A stretch of DNA of 64,000 nucleotides from Dokdonia sp. Hel_I_53 (GCF_007827465.1 NZ_VISL01000001.1:625001-689000), one strand, 5' to 3'; shown: positions 26,303-34,567, counted from the stretch's first letter. Translations and numbers: made by a program. Notes: generated by a model not told the origin, from the letters alone.

Positions 26303-28054
26303 CTAAATTTTTGCTTGATACGTGTATAAATCATAATATCGACCCCTTTTTTGAATAAGTTCTTTATGGTTTCCTCTCTCTGCAATAGCTCCGCTTTCAA
26401 TTACTAGAATTTGATCTGCCTTCTTTATTGTACTCAATCTATGCGCAATGACAATAGTTGTTCTATCCTTCACAAGTTGTGCTAAAGATTTTTGAATTAA
26501 TGCTTCACTTTCTGTATCTAAATTAGAAGTGGCTTCATCTAAAATTATAATTTTTGGGTCTGCCAGGACGGCACGCGCTATAGCTATACGCTGTCTTTGT
26601 CCTCCAGAAAGTTTTACACCTCGCTCCCCTATTAACGTATCGAGCCCATTTTCAAAACGATCTGTAAACTCATTTACATAGCCGGCTTTTACAGCTGCAA
26701 GTAACTGTTCATCGGTTGCTTCTGGTCTAGGAAATAAAATATTTTCACGAATACTTCCTTCAAACAAAAACTCATCTTGAAGCACGACTCCCAAGTACTT
26801 TCTAAAGGTAGAAAGCTTTACTTTAGATAAATCTTTACAATCAATACTTACAGTGCCAGATTGTGGGCTTAAAAACGAAGCTGCTAGGCCAGCTATAGTA
26901 GACTTCCCAGAACCAGAACTTCCCACTAGAGCAATTGTCTGCCCAGCATTTGCTTCAAAGGAAACATCATGAATAACTTGCTTTCCTTTTTCATAGGAAA
27001 AAGAAACATTGTTAAATTTTATATCTCCTATTAGACGATTAAGAGTTATGTCTCGATCCCCTATTTGATCTTCTGGAGTAAGATTCATCAACTCTTCTGT
27101 ACGATCTAGGCCCGCAAGCGCCTCTGTAAGTTGGCTTCCTATATTACTCATTTGAACAATAGGTGCAATCATAAACCCTAGCAATAAAGTAAAGAAAAGA
27201 AACTCTCCAGTTGTCATCTCTCCTTCTATCATAAAATACCCCCCTATTCCCATAATACCTACAGAAGCTAATCCAAGAAGAAATGTAGAGGAACTAGTCA
27301 TCACAGCTGTAGCTGTAAGACTTTTTTTTACATTTTGGTAAAGTCTATCTACTCCTTCTTCAAAAGATTTATTTTCTTGGGCCTCTGCCCCAAAACCTTT
27401 GATCACACGTACTCCGGAAAGTGTTTCTGTAAGTCTACCTTTTACCTCTGCATTAATTTTTCCTCTATTTCTAAAAATAGGCCTTATATATTTAAATGCT
27501 CTCAAGGCAACATAGCCAAATATAGCTACAGGTAAAAACACAAAGAGTGTCATAAGTGGGTTGATATCTATCAATAATACAAGAGATACTACTGCTGTGA
27601 TCGTACCTCCTACGAGTTGTACTAAACCAGTGCCTATTAAATTACGTACACCTTCCACGTCACTCATAATACGTGAAACTAAAGCTCCAGATTTAGAATT
27701 ATCAAAAAAGCTTATAGGCAATGAAAGAACCTTTTTTTGCACCTGAGCTCTTAACTCCGAAATAAGATACTGCGCTTGTACACTTAATATGCGAGTGAGT
27801 AAAAAAGATGTTACAGCCTGAATAAGAAGAGCAAAACCCACTAACCATAAAAGATCATATAGCGCAGGAAAGTCTTTGTTAGGAATTACTTCATCTAATA
27901 ATGCTTTAGACTTCCAAGGCAATACTAAACTTGCAAGTCTACCTATAACAATTAAAATCAGGCCAATAAAAACTAGTTTTCTACGTGGCCATATAATTGT
28001 TTTAAATGCAGATAATATGGTAACATTTTGTTTAGTACGATTTGGATTTTTCAT
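26303..28054 (-). CDS. ABC exporter, fused membrane and ATPase domains (MsbA-like)
   Basis: 583 residues from ATG 28054 (an in-frame TTG at 28063 would add three residues). A six-helix membrane domain (residues ~15-310) with SFFDNSKSGALVSRIMSDV precedes an ATPase domain: Walker A GSSGSGKSTI near residue 370, Q-loop LQDEFLFEGSI, signature LSGGQRQRIAIARAV, Walker B IIILDEATSNLD and the H-loop IVIAHRLS. It should work as a homodimer pumping lipids, peptides or drugs across the inner membrane; the substrate cannot be told. It is a single gene; a palindrome copy lies 33 bases upstream of its start. Confidence 0.93.
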   Translation of the reverse strand: MKNPNRTKQNVTILSAFKTIIWPRRKLVFIGLILIVIGRLASLVLPWKSKALLDEVIPNKDFPALYDLLWLVGFALLIQAVTSFLLTRILSVQAQYLISELRAQVQKKVLSLPISFFDNSKSGALVSRIMSDVEGVRNLIGTGLVQLVGGTITAVVSLVLLIDINPLMTLFVFLPVAIFGYVALRAFKYIRPIFRNRGKINAEVKGRLTETLSGVRVIKGFGAEAQENKSFEEGVDRLYQNVKKSLTATAVMTSSSTFLLGLASVGIMGIGGYFMIEGEMTTGEFLFFTLLLGFMIAPIVQMSNIGSQLTEALAGLDRTEELMNLTPEDQIGDRDITLNRLIGDIKFNNVSFSYEKGKQVIHDVSFEANAGQTIALVGSSGSGKSTIAGLAASFLSPQSGTVSIDCKDLSKVKLSTFRKYLGVVLQDEFLFEGSIRENILFPRPEATDEQLLAAVKAGYVNEFTDRFENGLDTLIGERGVKLSGGQRQRIAIARAVLADPKIIILDEATSNLDTESEALIQKSLAQLVKDRTTIVIAHRLSTIKKADQILVIESGAIAERGNHKELIQKRGRYYDLYTYQAKI

Positions 28055-28086
28055 AGAAGACAAAGATAGGAAGGTAAAAGCGGTTA

Positions 28087-28102
28087 CGCTTTCGCGAAAG
28101 CG
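28087..28102. repeat. Iterated palindrome, intergenic copy
   Basis: CGCTTTCGCGAAAGCG with a left flank of TTA (only partly mirrored on the right). It lies between the divergent ABC exporter and primary sigma factor genes. Confidence 0.95.
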
Positions 28103-28297
28103 TGCTTCTCAATAAATTTTGAATTTTGTTAACAATAATGAAGGTGTTAAATGTTAATTATATCACAACAACGGTCGGTGGTCTTTTGATTTTACTGGGC
28201 TCACAAAATAAAAATTAACTATTAGCGTTAAATATTTGCTTTTGTACACCTTTTAGGTTATTATGGGAGCTATTCACATATAATACATATATAATAA

Positions 28298-29164
28298 ATG
28301 AGACAACTCAAAATCACCAAGCAGGTTACTAATAGGGAGACGAAGTCCTTGAATAACTACCTACAAGATGTCAGTAAGATTGACCTTATAACCGCAGAGG
28401 AAGAAGTTGAATTAGCACAGCGTATTCAAAAAGGTGACGAAAGAGCTCTTAATGAACTCACTAGAGCAAATTTACGTTTTGTAATTTCTGTTGCAAAGCA
28501 ATACCAGAATCAGGGATTATCTTTATCAGATTTAATAAATGAAGGAAATGTAGGTCTTGTAAAAGCGGCCAAACGATTTGACGAAACTCGTGGGTTTAAA
28601 TTTATCTCTTATGCCGTATGGTGGATTAGACAATCTATTCTTCAAGCCATTGCAGAGCACGCAAGAACTGTACGTTTACCATTAAATAAAATTGGTGAGA
28701 TCAGTAAAATTAACAAAGCTATGGTGTATTTACAACAAGTACACGAGCGCAAACCTACCCCATCAGAAATTGCTAAGCATCTTGATATTTCTGAAGAAAA
28801 AGTGAAAATTTCTCTTCAAAATGTAAGTCGTAGTTTGAGTATGGATGCTCCATTTGCCGAAGGGGAAAATGACAATAACTTATACGATGTATTAAGTTCT
28901 AGTGAGTCTCCTAGACCAGATAGAGAGCTTTTACAAGAATCTCTAAGCATTGAAATTGATAGAGCTTTAGATACTCTTACTGAAAAAGAAGCAGAGGTTG
29001 TAAGACTTAATTACGGTCTTGGAAATCAGCCAGCAATGACACTACAAGAGATAGGTGATATTTATGATTTAAGTAGAGAAAGAGTTCGCCAAATTCGCGA
29101 AAAAGCTATCAAAAGACTTAGGCATACGTCTAAAAGTAAAATCCTAATGAAATACCTGGGATAA
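28298..29164 (+). CDS. rpoD: Primary RNA polymerase sigma factor (short Bacteroidota type)
   Basis: 288 residues, the short form typical of Bacteroidota, lacking most of region 1.1. Region 1.2 (LNNYLQDVSKIDLITAEEE), region 2 (ELTRANLRFVISVAKQYQ, LSLSDLINEGNVGLVKAA, FKFISYAVWWIRQSI), region 3 and region 4 (LTEKEAEVVRLNYGL, MTLQEIGDIYDLSRERVRQ) are all present. It directs RNA polymerase to housekeeping promoters, whose TAnnTTTG boxes are seen at several genes here. A strong terminator follows; a candidate small RNA comes in from the other side and shares that terminator. Confidence 0.96.
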   Translation: MRQLKITKQVTNRETKSLNNYLQDVSKIDLITAEEEVELAQRIQKGDERALNELTRANLRFVISVAKQYQNQGLSLSDLINEGNVGLVKAAKRFDETRGFKFISYAVWWIRQSILQAIAEHARTVRLPLNKIGEISKINKAMVYLQQVHERKPTPSEIAKHLDISEEKVKISLQNVSRSLSMDAPFAEGENDNNLYDVLSSSESPRPDRELLQESLSIEIDRALDTLTEKEAEVVRLNYGLGNQPAMTLQEIGDIYDLSRERVRQIREKAIKRLRHTSKSKILMKYLG

Positions 29165-29183
29165 TGACATGTCATTAAAACTT

Positions 29184-29213
29184 AAAAAAGCCCGTTTTAA
29201 AACGGGCTTTTTT
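29184..29213. terminator. Bidirectional terminator shared by rpoD and the minus-strand small RNA
   Basis: A perfect 30-base dyad: six A, GCCCGTTTT, its complement, and six T. Because the arms begin with A-runs and end in T-runs on both strands, it can stop transcription from rpoD (plus) and from the small RNA (minus). Confidence 0.95.
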
Positions 29214-29320
29214 AGTTGTATGTTAGATTAAACAATGCATCTTGGGGGCAAACATTATTTAGATCTAACATTTTAAATCAATTTACGAATTGGGGGTAAT
29301 TCATTGATTATCTTTCAATA
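29184..29320 (-). ncRNA. Candidate small RNA with two CCCCC-loop hairpins
   Basis: Unannotated RNA of about 137 nt on the minus strand. It has its own good promoter (29327-29357) and ends at the shared terminator (29184-29213). Two hairpins are visible. Hairpin 1 (29309-29276): outer stem AATCAAT/ATTGATT, inner stem GAATT/AATTC, loop ACCCCC. Hairpin 2 (29271-29220): perfect stem ATGTTAGAT/ATCTAACAT, an inner 8-bp stem with one G-U pair, and a 15-base loop holding GCCCCC. I find no open reading frame of note. Loops rich in C often pair with G-rich targets in other small RNAs. A known flavobacterial RNA family (such as Flavo-1) is possible; I cannot check. Length, structure and promoter all agree, so I regard it as likely real. 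Confidence 0.72.
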
Positions 29321-29326
29321 ACAGGA

Positions 29327-29357
29327 CAAATATAGAATCAATTTTAAAACTACACAA
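29327..29357 (-). promoter_or_regulatory. Promoter of the small RNA
   Basis: On the minus strand TTG (29357-29355), 20 bases, then TATATTTG (29334-29327): an excellent match to the Bacteroidota consensus. It faces away from the ECF sigma gene. Confidence 0.7.
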
Positions 29358-29444
29358 GAAAAATTTACACTTTATCGATGTTTTTGTGCATTTAATCGTT
29401 TTGCGATCTAATTATGGGAGATTAGTTGAACAATTAAAAAATAA

Positions 29445-29473
29445 TTGGAGTTGCTTTAAACTATATAACTTTG
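29445..29473 (+). promoter_or_regulatory. Promoter of the ECF sigma operon
   Basis: TTG (29445-29447), 18 bases, then TAACTTTG (29466-29473). Transcription should begin near 29480, only 7-20 bases before the first conserved codons of the ECF sigma gene. This restricts where translation can start. Confidence 0.6.
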
Positions 29474-29498
29474 AAGTTGTCAAAAAGTAAAACTTACC

Positions 29499-30038
29499 AT
29501 CATAGAAGAACTTGACTTAATACGGATACTTCAGGATAATCCATCTGACCCAGCGTTTGATATTCTCATAAAAAGATATCAAGAGCAGCTCTACTGGCAC
29601 ATACGAGGTATTGTAAAGAACCATGAAGATACAGATGATCTTTTACAAGAAGTGTTTGTAAAGGTGTATCGCAATATCCATAAATTTAAAGGAGACAGTA
29701 AGCTTTATACATGGCTCTATCGCATTGCTACTAATGAATCTCTTACCTTTTTAAAAAAACGTGCGCGACGCTATCAAATTTCTAATGAAGAAGTACAACA
29801 ACAGATAATAGATAATCTAGAAAGTGATGTCTACTTTAGCGGTGATGAAATACAGTTAAAGCTTCAAAAAGCCATAGCTACATTACCAGAAAAACAAAGA
29901 CTTGTTTTTCAAATGAAGTACTTTCAAGATTTAAAATATGAAGAAATGAGTACTATTCTAGAAACCTCTGTAGGTGCTCTCAAAAGCTCTTTTCATATTG
30001 CCACTAAGAAAGTAACAGCTATACTAACCGAAGATTAA
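29499..30038 (+). CDS. ECF-type RNA polymerase sigma factor, start codon non-canonical
   Basis: About 179 residues. Sigma-70 region 2 (YQEQLYWHIRGIVKNHEDTDDLLQ, VFVKVYRNI, FKGDSKLYTWLYRIATNES) and region 4 (LPEKQRLVFQMKYFQDLKYEEMS, GALKSSFHIA) are complete. The family-like sequence reaches back to KLTIIEELDLIRILQD at about 29490, but the frame from the TGA at 29472 to GTG 29652 holds no ATG, GTG or TTG. Starting at GTG 29652 would remove the start of region 2. Candidates are the ATC (29499) or ATA (29502) codons, or GTA 29487, right behind the predicted transcript start. It leads a three-gene operon with a membrane anti-sigma-like protein and a secreted sensor-like protein. Confidence 0.8.
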   Translation: MIEELDLIRILQDNPSDPAFDILIKRYQEQLYWHIRGIVKNHEDTDDLLQEVFVKVYRNIHKFKGDSKLYTWLYRIATNESLTFLKKRARRYQISNEEVQQQIIDNLESDVYFSGDEIQLKLQKAIATLPEKQRLVFQMKYFQDLKYEEMSTILETSVGALKSSFHIATKKVTAILTED

Positions 30039-30068
30039 ACTAAAGCTTTTAATTATAGTCTTATAATA

Positions 30069-30695
30069 GTGAAAGAAAAAGAAAATATACCAAAAGATTC
30101 TGGCTTCAAAATACCTGAGAGTTATTTTGGAAAAAGTTTTACTTCTATAAAAGATAGAATTGAGCTGGAAAAAGCGATTCCTAGCGACTCCAATAACTTT
30201 GGTTTTAAGGTGCCACACGATTATTTTGAATTAAACGAAACCATATTAAAAAATCGTATCGCATTTGAACAAAAAGTAAATGGACAACTAAGTCAAGGCT
30301 TTGAGGTGCCTGATGGTTATTTTGAAAAGTTAAATTTTGATATAAATATACTTTCGCGAAAGCAAAATGCGCCAATAGCCTTTGAAAATAAGAAATCAAA
30401 GGTAATAACTTTAAAGAAATACATTTATCCAGCAATTGCAATTGCAGCTACTTTCTTATTACTTTTTAGTGTTTTTGCAACACAGGACTCTACAAATGGT
30501 ATAGAGAGCATAGAAGTGGCCTCAATTACAGAGTATTTTGATAAACATGATTCCACATTTTATGAAACTGATCTAGAAGAACTTCTCACCGAAGAAGATT
30601 TACGATCACTAGAAAGTGATGTGGCAGTAGAAGAAACTTTACTTATAGACTATCTTGAAGACAGAACAGATAGCTATGATTTTTATATGCAATAA
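30069..30695 (+). CDS. Membrane protein, probable anti-sigma partner of the ECF sigma factor
   Basis: 208 residues from a GTG start, 30 bases after the ECF stop. The cytoplasmic N-terminal half holds three imperfect repeats of about 32 residues, each opening with GF-K/E-I/V-P-x-x-YF (residues 12-20, 45-53 and 77-85) and continuing with a short amphipathic helix. A single membrane helix follows (~118-138, IYPAIAIAATFLLLFSVFA), then an acidic periplasmic tail (residues 140-208). The 'VPxxYF' motif is common in Bacteroidota proteins next to ECF sigma genes; an anti-sigma role is inferred from the location and topology, since no classic zinc anti-sigma motif is visible. A one-mismatch palindrome copy is read as LSRKQ between repeat 3 and the helix. 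Confidence 0.78.
   Translation: MKEKENIPKDSGFKIPESYFGKSFTSIKDRIELEKAIPSDSNNFGFKVPHDYFELNETILKNRIAFEQKVNGQLSQGFEVPDGYFEKLNFDINILSRKQNAPIAFENKKSKVITLKKYIYPAIAIAATFLLLFSVFATQDSTNGIESIEVASITEYFDKHDSTFYETDLEELLTEEDLRSLESDVAVEETLLIDYLEDRTDSYDFYMQ
30350..30363. repeat. Iterated palindrome, one-mismatch copy (in CDS)
   Basis: ACTTTCGCGAAAGC, read as Leu-Ser-Arg-Lys-Gln in the linker before the membrane helix of the anti-sigma-like protein. Confidence 0.8.
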
Positions 30696-30698
30696 CGA

Positions 30699-31136
30699 AT
30701 GAAAACATACTTTTTTACTTTACTTGTATTAATCAGCTTTGTGACTGCTTTTGGGCAACAAACCTCAAAGAAAGAACGTATACAAGCTCTAAAAATAGCC
30801 TTTATGACAGAGCGTATTGATCTCTCTGCTAAAGAAGCACAGCAGTTTTGGCCTGCATATAATGATTTTGAAGAAAGACTTAGTACAATACACTCAGAAG
30901 AGCGTAAGACCTTTAAGTTCATCAGAGAAAATATTGATGCCATGGATGAAGCTATGGCAAAAACAGCCTTTGAAAAGTTAGAAGACTTTGAAGAAAATAA
31001 AGTAGACGCTAGAGAAAAATTATTAGACAAGCTAAAAAACGTTCTCTCTTATAAGAAAACGCTAATTTTCATTAAAGCTGAAGGTGACTTTAAGCGTAAT
31101 TTGTTACAAACACTCCGTGGTGGCCGTCGCAACTAA
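30699..31136 (+). CDS. Spy/CpxP-like periplasmic protein, 'sensor of ECF-type sigma factor'
   Basis: 145 residues. Signal peptide 1-20 (YFFTLLVLISFVTAFGQ). The mature protein is a charged all-helical protein: KKERIQALKIAFMTERIDLSAKEAQQFWPAYNDFEE matches the family that Flavobacteriia annotate as 'sensor of ECF-type sigma factor', related in fold to Spy/CpxP. It begins four bases after the anti-sigma-like gene and closes the operon. A periplasmic stress sensor or chaperone feeding the ECF factor is a reasonable inference. No Cys. Confidence 0.85.
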   Translation: MKTYFFTLLVLISFVTAFGQQTSKKERIQALKIAFMTERIDLSAKEAQQFWPAYNDFEERLSTIHSEERKTFKFIRENIDAMDEAMAKTAFEKLEDFEENKVDAREKLLDKLKNVLSYKKTLIFIKAEGDFKRNLLQTLRGGRRN

Positions 31137-31149
31137 AGCAATATGTAGC

Positions 31150-32256
31150 CTATTTGAATTCTAAAAAAGCAAGTTTATTAGTTCCGCTAGCAATTGCCGT
31201 TGTGTCATTGATAAACCTGAAACTAAGAAAAGCTTCATTAGATAATTTTGTCCACGAATTTCCTCCGTTACTGGAATAAGTTATTCCAGTAAAGCCCATC
31301 GCTACAATTTCATTTCCATTAGAATTTGGAACGTATTGCACGCAACTTTTATACCCATCATTAGATCCACTTGCTCTGAGATGCCAGGTTTTACCACCAT
31401 CAATAGTAGAAGCGATATTTGAAATATTTTGAAAAGGCATGGTATAATCCCCTCCATATATAATTCCAGATTTATCATTATAAAAATCCATTGTATACGC
31501 TCCTTGTGTGCTTTTACCCTGTAATAATGGGGTAGAATAAACCTCCCAAGTAATGCCTTTATCTGGAGAGTAAAAAATTCGGGAAGCTCCTCCTCCACTT
31601 ACAATCCATGTTTTATTACCTATTACTTTGATATTTGTATCACTAGCCGCAAAGGCCGCTTCCCCTTCTAGACTATTAGGAAAATTATTACAAGAGATTT
31701 TATCCCAGCTATTTCCACCATCTCTAGTAATTAATATAGACAAGCAATTCTCTATAGGATCACCTATGGCAATACCTTCTTGAGAATTCCAAAAACTCAT
31801 AGAGTCATAAAAATTTCTCTGATCTAAGTCTTCATAAACTTGATCTATTTTCTTTGTACTAATATTATAACTGTATAATAGTGCTGGACTACCTATTGAC
31901 AAAAAAAATACTTTGCTATCAGTAATTGCTAAACTTCTAAATGAAGGATTTATGCCTAAAGAAGTGACGGAACTATCATATCTATCTGAAATAACTATAG
32001 AATTTACATTATTCTCGCTCTGAATATAATCAAATATTAACACTCCATAATGACCATTACTACCTGCGTAAGCAATATAATTATCATATATTTCTAATGC
32101 CCTTATGCTCGTACTGTCTATCTGTAATTTTTTTGAAGTGACAGAAGTAAAATATTTCCTTTGATTTTTTTTAAAAATTAATCGCTCTTTTTGATTTGCT
32201 TTGCATGAAATAAAAGCTATTAGAATTAGATAAATTATATACGTACGTCTCACCAT
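31150..32256 (-). CDS. Lipoprotein with BNR / photosystem-II-assembly-factor-like beta-propeller
   Basis: 368 residues from ATG 32256, chosen because it gives a lipoprotein signal ending in IAFISC; a longer frame from 32322 puts 22 polar residues in front. The body shows repeated BNR/Asp-box-like blades: DGGNSWDKISC, DKGITWEVYS, DGGKTWHLRASG and NGGNSWTKLS, about 50 residues apart, as in YCF48/HCF136-like beta-propellers. Often annotated 'oxidoreductase' in Flavobacteriia, without good evidence. Probably envelope-located; function unknown. Convergent with the ECF operon (13 bases apart) and divergent from the rsmB-like gene. Confidence 0.85.
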   Translation of the reverse strand: MVRRTYIIYLILIAFISCKANQKERLIFKKNQRKYFTSVTSKKLQIDSTSIRALEIYDNYIAYAGSNGHYGVLIFDYIQSENNVNSIVISDRYDSSVTSLGINPSFRSLAITDSKVFFLSIGSPALLYSYNISTKKIDQVYEDLDQRNFYDSMSFWNSQEGIAIGDPIENCLSILITRDGGNSWDKISCNNFPNSLEGEAAFAASDTNIKVIGNKTWIVSGGGASRIFYSPDKGITWEVYSTPLLQGKSTQGAYTMDFYNDKSGIIYGGDYTMPFQNISNIASTIDGGKTWHLRASGSNDGYKSCVQYVPNSNGNEIVAMGFTGITYSSNGGNSWTKLSNEAFLSFRFINDTTAIASGTNKLAFLEFK

Positions 32257-32297
32257 CAAAATTTTAGTAAAAATAGAACTATCTGTGGGAGAACCAA

Positions 32298-32305
32298 TAC
32301 CTTTG
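32298..32305 (+). promoter_or_regulatory. -7 promoter box of the rsmB-like gene
   Basis: TACCTTTG, a full TAnnTTTG match, ending 17 bases before the ATG at 32323. I see no matching TTTG element upstream. Confidence 0.5.
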
Positions 32306-32322
32306 CAAATTGAAATAATCAT

Positions 32323-33534
32323 ATGAAATTACATAGAAATTTAGTGTTTGCAGCAGTTGATGCCTTGGGGATGATCTTTAACGATAGTGAGCAAGCAGAT
32401 AAAGTATTGCGCAAAGTTCTTAAGTTTGATAAACGTTGGGGCTCAAGAGACAGAGGATTTATAGCAGAAACCGTATATGATATTGTACGATGGAAACGTC
32501 TGTATTCTGAAATTGCAGAAGTTAAAGCTCCCTACAGCAGACCAAATCTTTTTAGGTTGTTTGCAGTGTGGGCAACATTAAGGCGTATTGAAGTGCCTGA
32601 TTGGAAACAAATGGAACCTATCCCATCGAGGCGTATTAAAGGACGTTTTGATGAACTTTCAAAAATAAGAAAGTACAGAGAGTCTATTCCGGACTGGCTA
32701 GACGAGCTCGGAGAAAAAGCTTTAGGTAAAAAATGGGATGCAGAAATGGCTGCTCTTAATACACAAGCCCAGGTTGTTTTACGTGCAAACACATTAAAAG
32801 CTAGTGTAAAAGAAGTAAGAAATACACTTGCTGATCAAGATGTGGATACAAAAATTCTAGACGGCTATCCTGATGCACTAGAATTGATGGAACGTAAGAA
32901 TGTGTTTACATCTGAAGCCTTCAAAAATGGTTATTTTGAAGTACAAGACGCTTCTTCTCAAAGGGTAGCAAGATATGCAGATGTTAAACCTGGAATGCGC
33001 GTTGTAGATACCTGTGCAGGTGCTGGTGGTAAATCGTTACATCTTGCGGCTTTGATGGAAAACAAAGGTCAAATCATTGCAATGGATATCTATGAAGGTA
33101 AATTAAAAGAACTCAAGCGTCGTGCGAAGAGAGCAGGTGCCCACAACATTGAAACTAGGGAGATTGACTCTACAAAAGTTTACAAAAAATTGTATAATAC
33201 AGCAGATCGAGTTGTGATTGACGCTCCTTGTAGCGGCCTAGGAACGATCAAGCGTAACCCAGATCTAAAGTGGAAACTGCAACCAGACTTTTTAGAAAAA
33301 GTAATTCAAAGACAAGCAGAAATCTTAAACAATTACAGTAAAATTGTAAAAGAAAATGGAAAGTTGCTTTATGCAACCTGCTCAATTTTACCTAGAGAGA
33401 ATCAAGAGCAAGTACAAGCATTTTTGGCAACAGAACAAGGTCAAAAATTTATACTAGATAAAGAAGAAACAATTAGTCCAGCAAAAACTGGATATGATGG
33501 TTTTTATATGGCACTGCTTTCGCGAAAGCAATAA
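32323..33534 (+). CDS. RsmB/NOP-family rRNA (cytosine-C5)-methyltransferase
   Basis: 403 residues. The SAM motif VDTCAGAGGKSLHLAALM (residues ~226-243), the catalytic DAPCSGLGTIKRNPD, and the second Cys in YATCSILPRENQ define an m5C RNA methyltransferase with the two-Cys mechanism. N-terminal RNA-binding helical part with RWGSRDRGFIAETVYDIVRWK resembles RsmB (NusB-like domain). The likely target is a cytosine in 16S rRNA, RsmB-like (C967); RsmF is less likely. The final codons are supplied by a palindrome copy: the protein ends ...LLSRKQ, one base before the stop. The next gene begins 10 bases later. Confidence 0.92.
   Translation: MKLHRNLVFAAVDALGMIFNDSEQADKVLRKVLKFDKRWGSRDRGFIAETVYDIVRWKRLYSEIAEVKAPYSRPNLFRLFAVWATLRRIEVPDWKQMEPIPSRRIKGRFDELSKIRKYRESIPDWLDELGEKALGKKWDAEMAALNTQAQVVLRANTLKASVKEVRNTLADQDVDTKILDGYPDALELMERKNVFTSEAFKNGYFEVQDASSQRVARYADVKPGMRVVDTCAGAGGKSLHLAALMENKGQIIAMDIYEGKLKELKRRAKRAGAHNIETREIDSTKVYKKLYNTADRVVIDAPCSGLGTIKRNPDLKWKLQPDFLEKVIQRQAEILNNYSKIVKENGKLLYATCSILPRENQEQVQAFLATEQGQKFILDKEETISPAKTGYDGFYMALLSRKQ
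33515..33530. repeat. Iterated palindrome, copy at the 3' end of the rsmB-like gene
   Basis: TGCTTTCGCGAAAGCA, a perfect 16-base dyad with A/T outer pair. It encodes the C-terminal residues LSRKQ; the stop codon begins at 33532. Confidence 0.95.
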
Positions 33535-33544
33535 ATGAACACCC

Positions 33545-34567
33545 ATGAAAAAAATTATATTTTTACTTTTATTTTTACCTCTTTTTAGTTTTGGTCAACA
33601 AGATTATTATGATGATACTGCTGTGTATCTTACTGGTAGTGATCTGCTACTAGAATTAAGAGCGACTCTTTCAAGTTATAATCAAAATTACACATATGGT
33701 GACTTTAGACAGACCACTTTAATCACAGATGCAAATCCAGAAAATGCTTCAGAAGTTCTATTAATTTATGGTTATAATGATACAGATGGAGATTGTACGA
33801 CAGATCGAACCAGAGCAAACAGTGAGTTTGGAGGTAGCAACTGCGATTTTAATAGAGAACACACATTTCCTCGAAGTCTTGCAAACCCAAGTATGGGATC
33901 TGCAAATAATAGTAGTACTGGGATTGTAGCCGATCCTCATAACCTACGACCTAGTGACGTACAGCGTAATGGAAATAGAGGCTCTAAAAAATTTGCAGAT
34001 GGTTCTGGTAACTCTGGAGATGTAGGGTCTGGTTACTGGTATCCTGGGGATGAATGGAAAGGTGATGTAGCCCGTATTGTAATGTATATGTACACTCGTT
34101 ACGGCGAGCAATGCTTGCCATCACTCGTAGGAGAAGGATCTCTTCAAGAAAATACAGAAATGTTGCAGTTATTTCTACAATGGAATGTAGATGACCCTGT
34201 CTCACAACAAGAAATGCAACGTAATGATCCTTTAGAAAATGAATACGGTAGCAGAAACCCATTTATAGATAACCCCATCCTTGCAACAAATATTTGGGGA
34301 GGTCCAGAAGCAGAAGATTTCTGGGGAGAGCTTTCTACAATCTCTTTTACAAAACCGACTGTTACTTTATATCCAAATCCTGCTGACACCTATTTTCAAA
34401 TCAATACTTCTAATCCGCTTACGGATGTAATTATTTACGATATAACTGGAAAGAAGATATTTTCGAATAGAGTTGAAGCTGCTCAAAATATAGATATTTC
34501 TTTTCTTAGTTCTGGGATGTATTTAGTTCAAATTGATAAATATGTAAGTAAATTATTAGTAAAGTAG
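33545..34567 (+). CDS. Secreted endonuclease I with T9SS type A sorting domain
   Basis: 340 residues. Signal peptide 1-18 (IIFLLLFLPLFSFGQQ). Endonuclease I (EndA/Vvn, beta-beta-alpha-metal) motif NREHTFPRSLANP near residue 100, and further DPHNLRPSDVQRNGNRGSKKF, with the metal-binding and catalytic His and Asn. The C-terminal ~75 residues are a T9SS type A domain (VTLYPNPADTYFQI, DVIIYDITGKKI, SGMYLVQI). The enzyme should be exported to degrade extracellular DNA, for nutrient use or biofilm release. Ten bases behind the rsmB-like gene; co-transcription is possible. Confidence 0.93.
   Translation: MKKIIFLLLFLPLFSFGQQDYYDDTAVYLTGSDLLLELRATLSSYNQNYTYGDFRQTTLITDANPENASEVLLIYGYNDTDGDCTTDRTRANSEFGGSNCDFNREHTFPRSLANPSMGSANNSSTGIVADPHNLRPSDVQRNGNRGSKKFADGSGNSGDVGSGYWYPGDEWKGDVARIVMYMYTRYGEQCLPSLVGEGSLQENTEMLQLFLQWNVDDPVSQQEMQRNDPLENEYGSRNPFIDNPILATNIWGGPEAEDFWGELSTISFTKPTVTLYPNPADTYFQINTSNPLTDVIIYDITGKKIFSNRVEAAQNIDISFLSSGMYLVQIDKYVSKLLVK

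Noticed and set aside
29090..29106. A palindrome-like TTCGCGAAAAAGC in the sigma factor gene
   Set aside because: It encodes the conserved region 4 residues IREKAIK; similarity to the palindrome is partial and explained by the protein.
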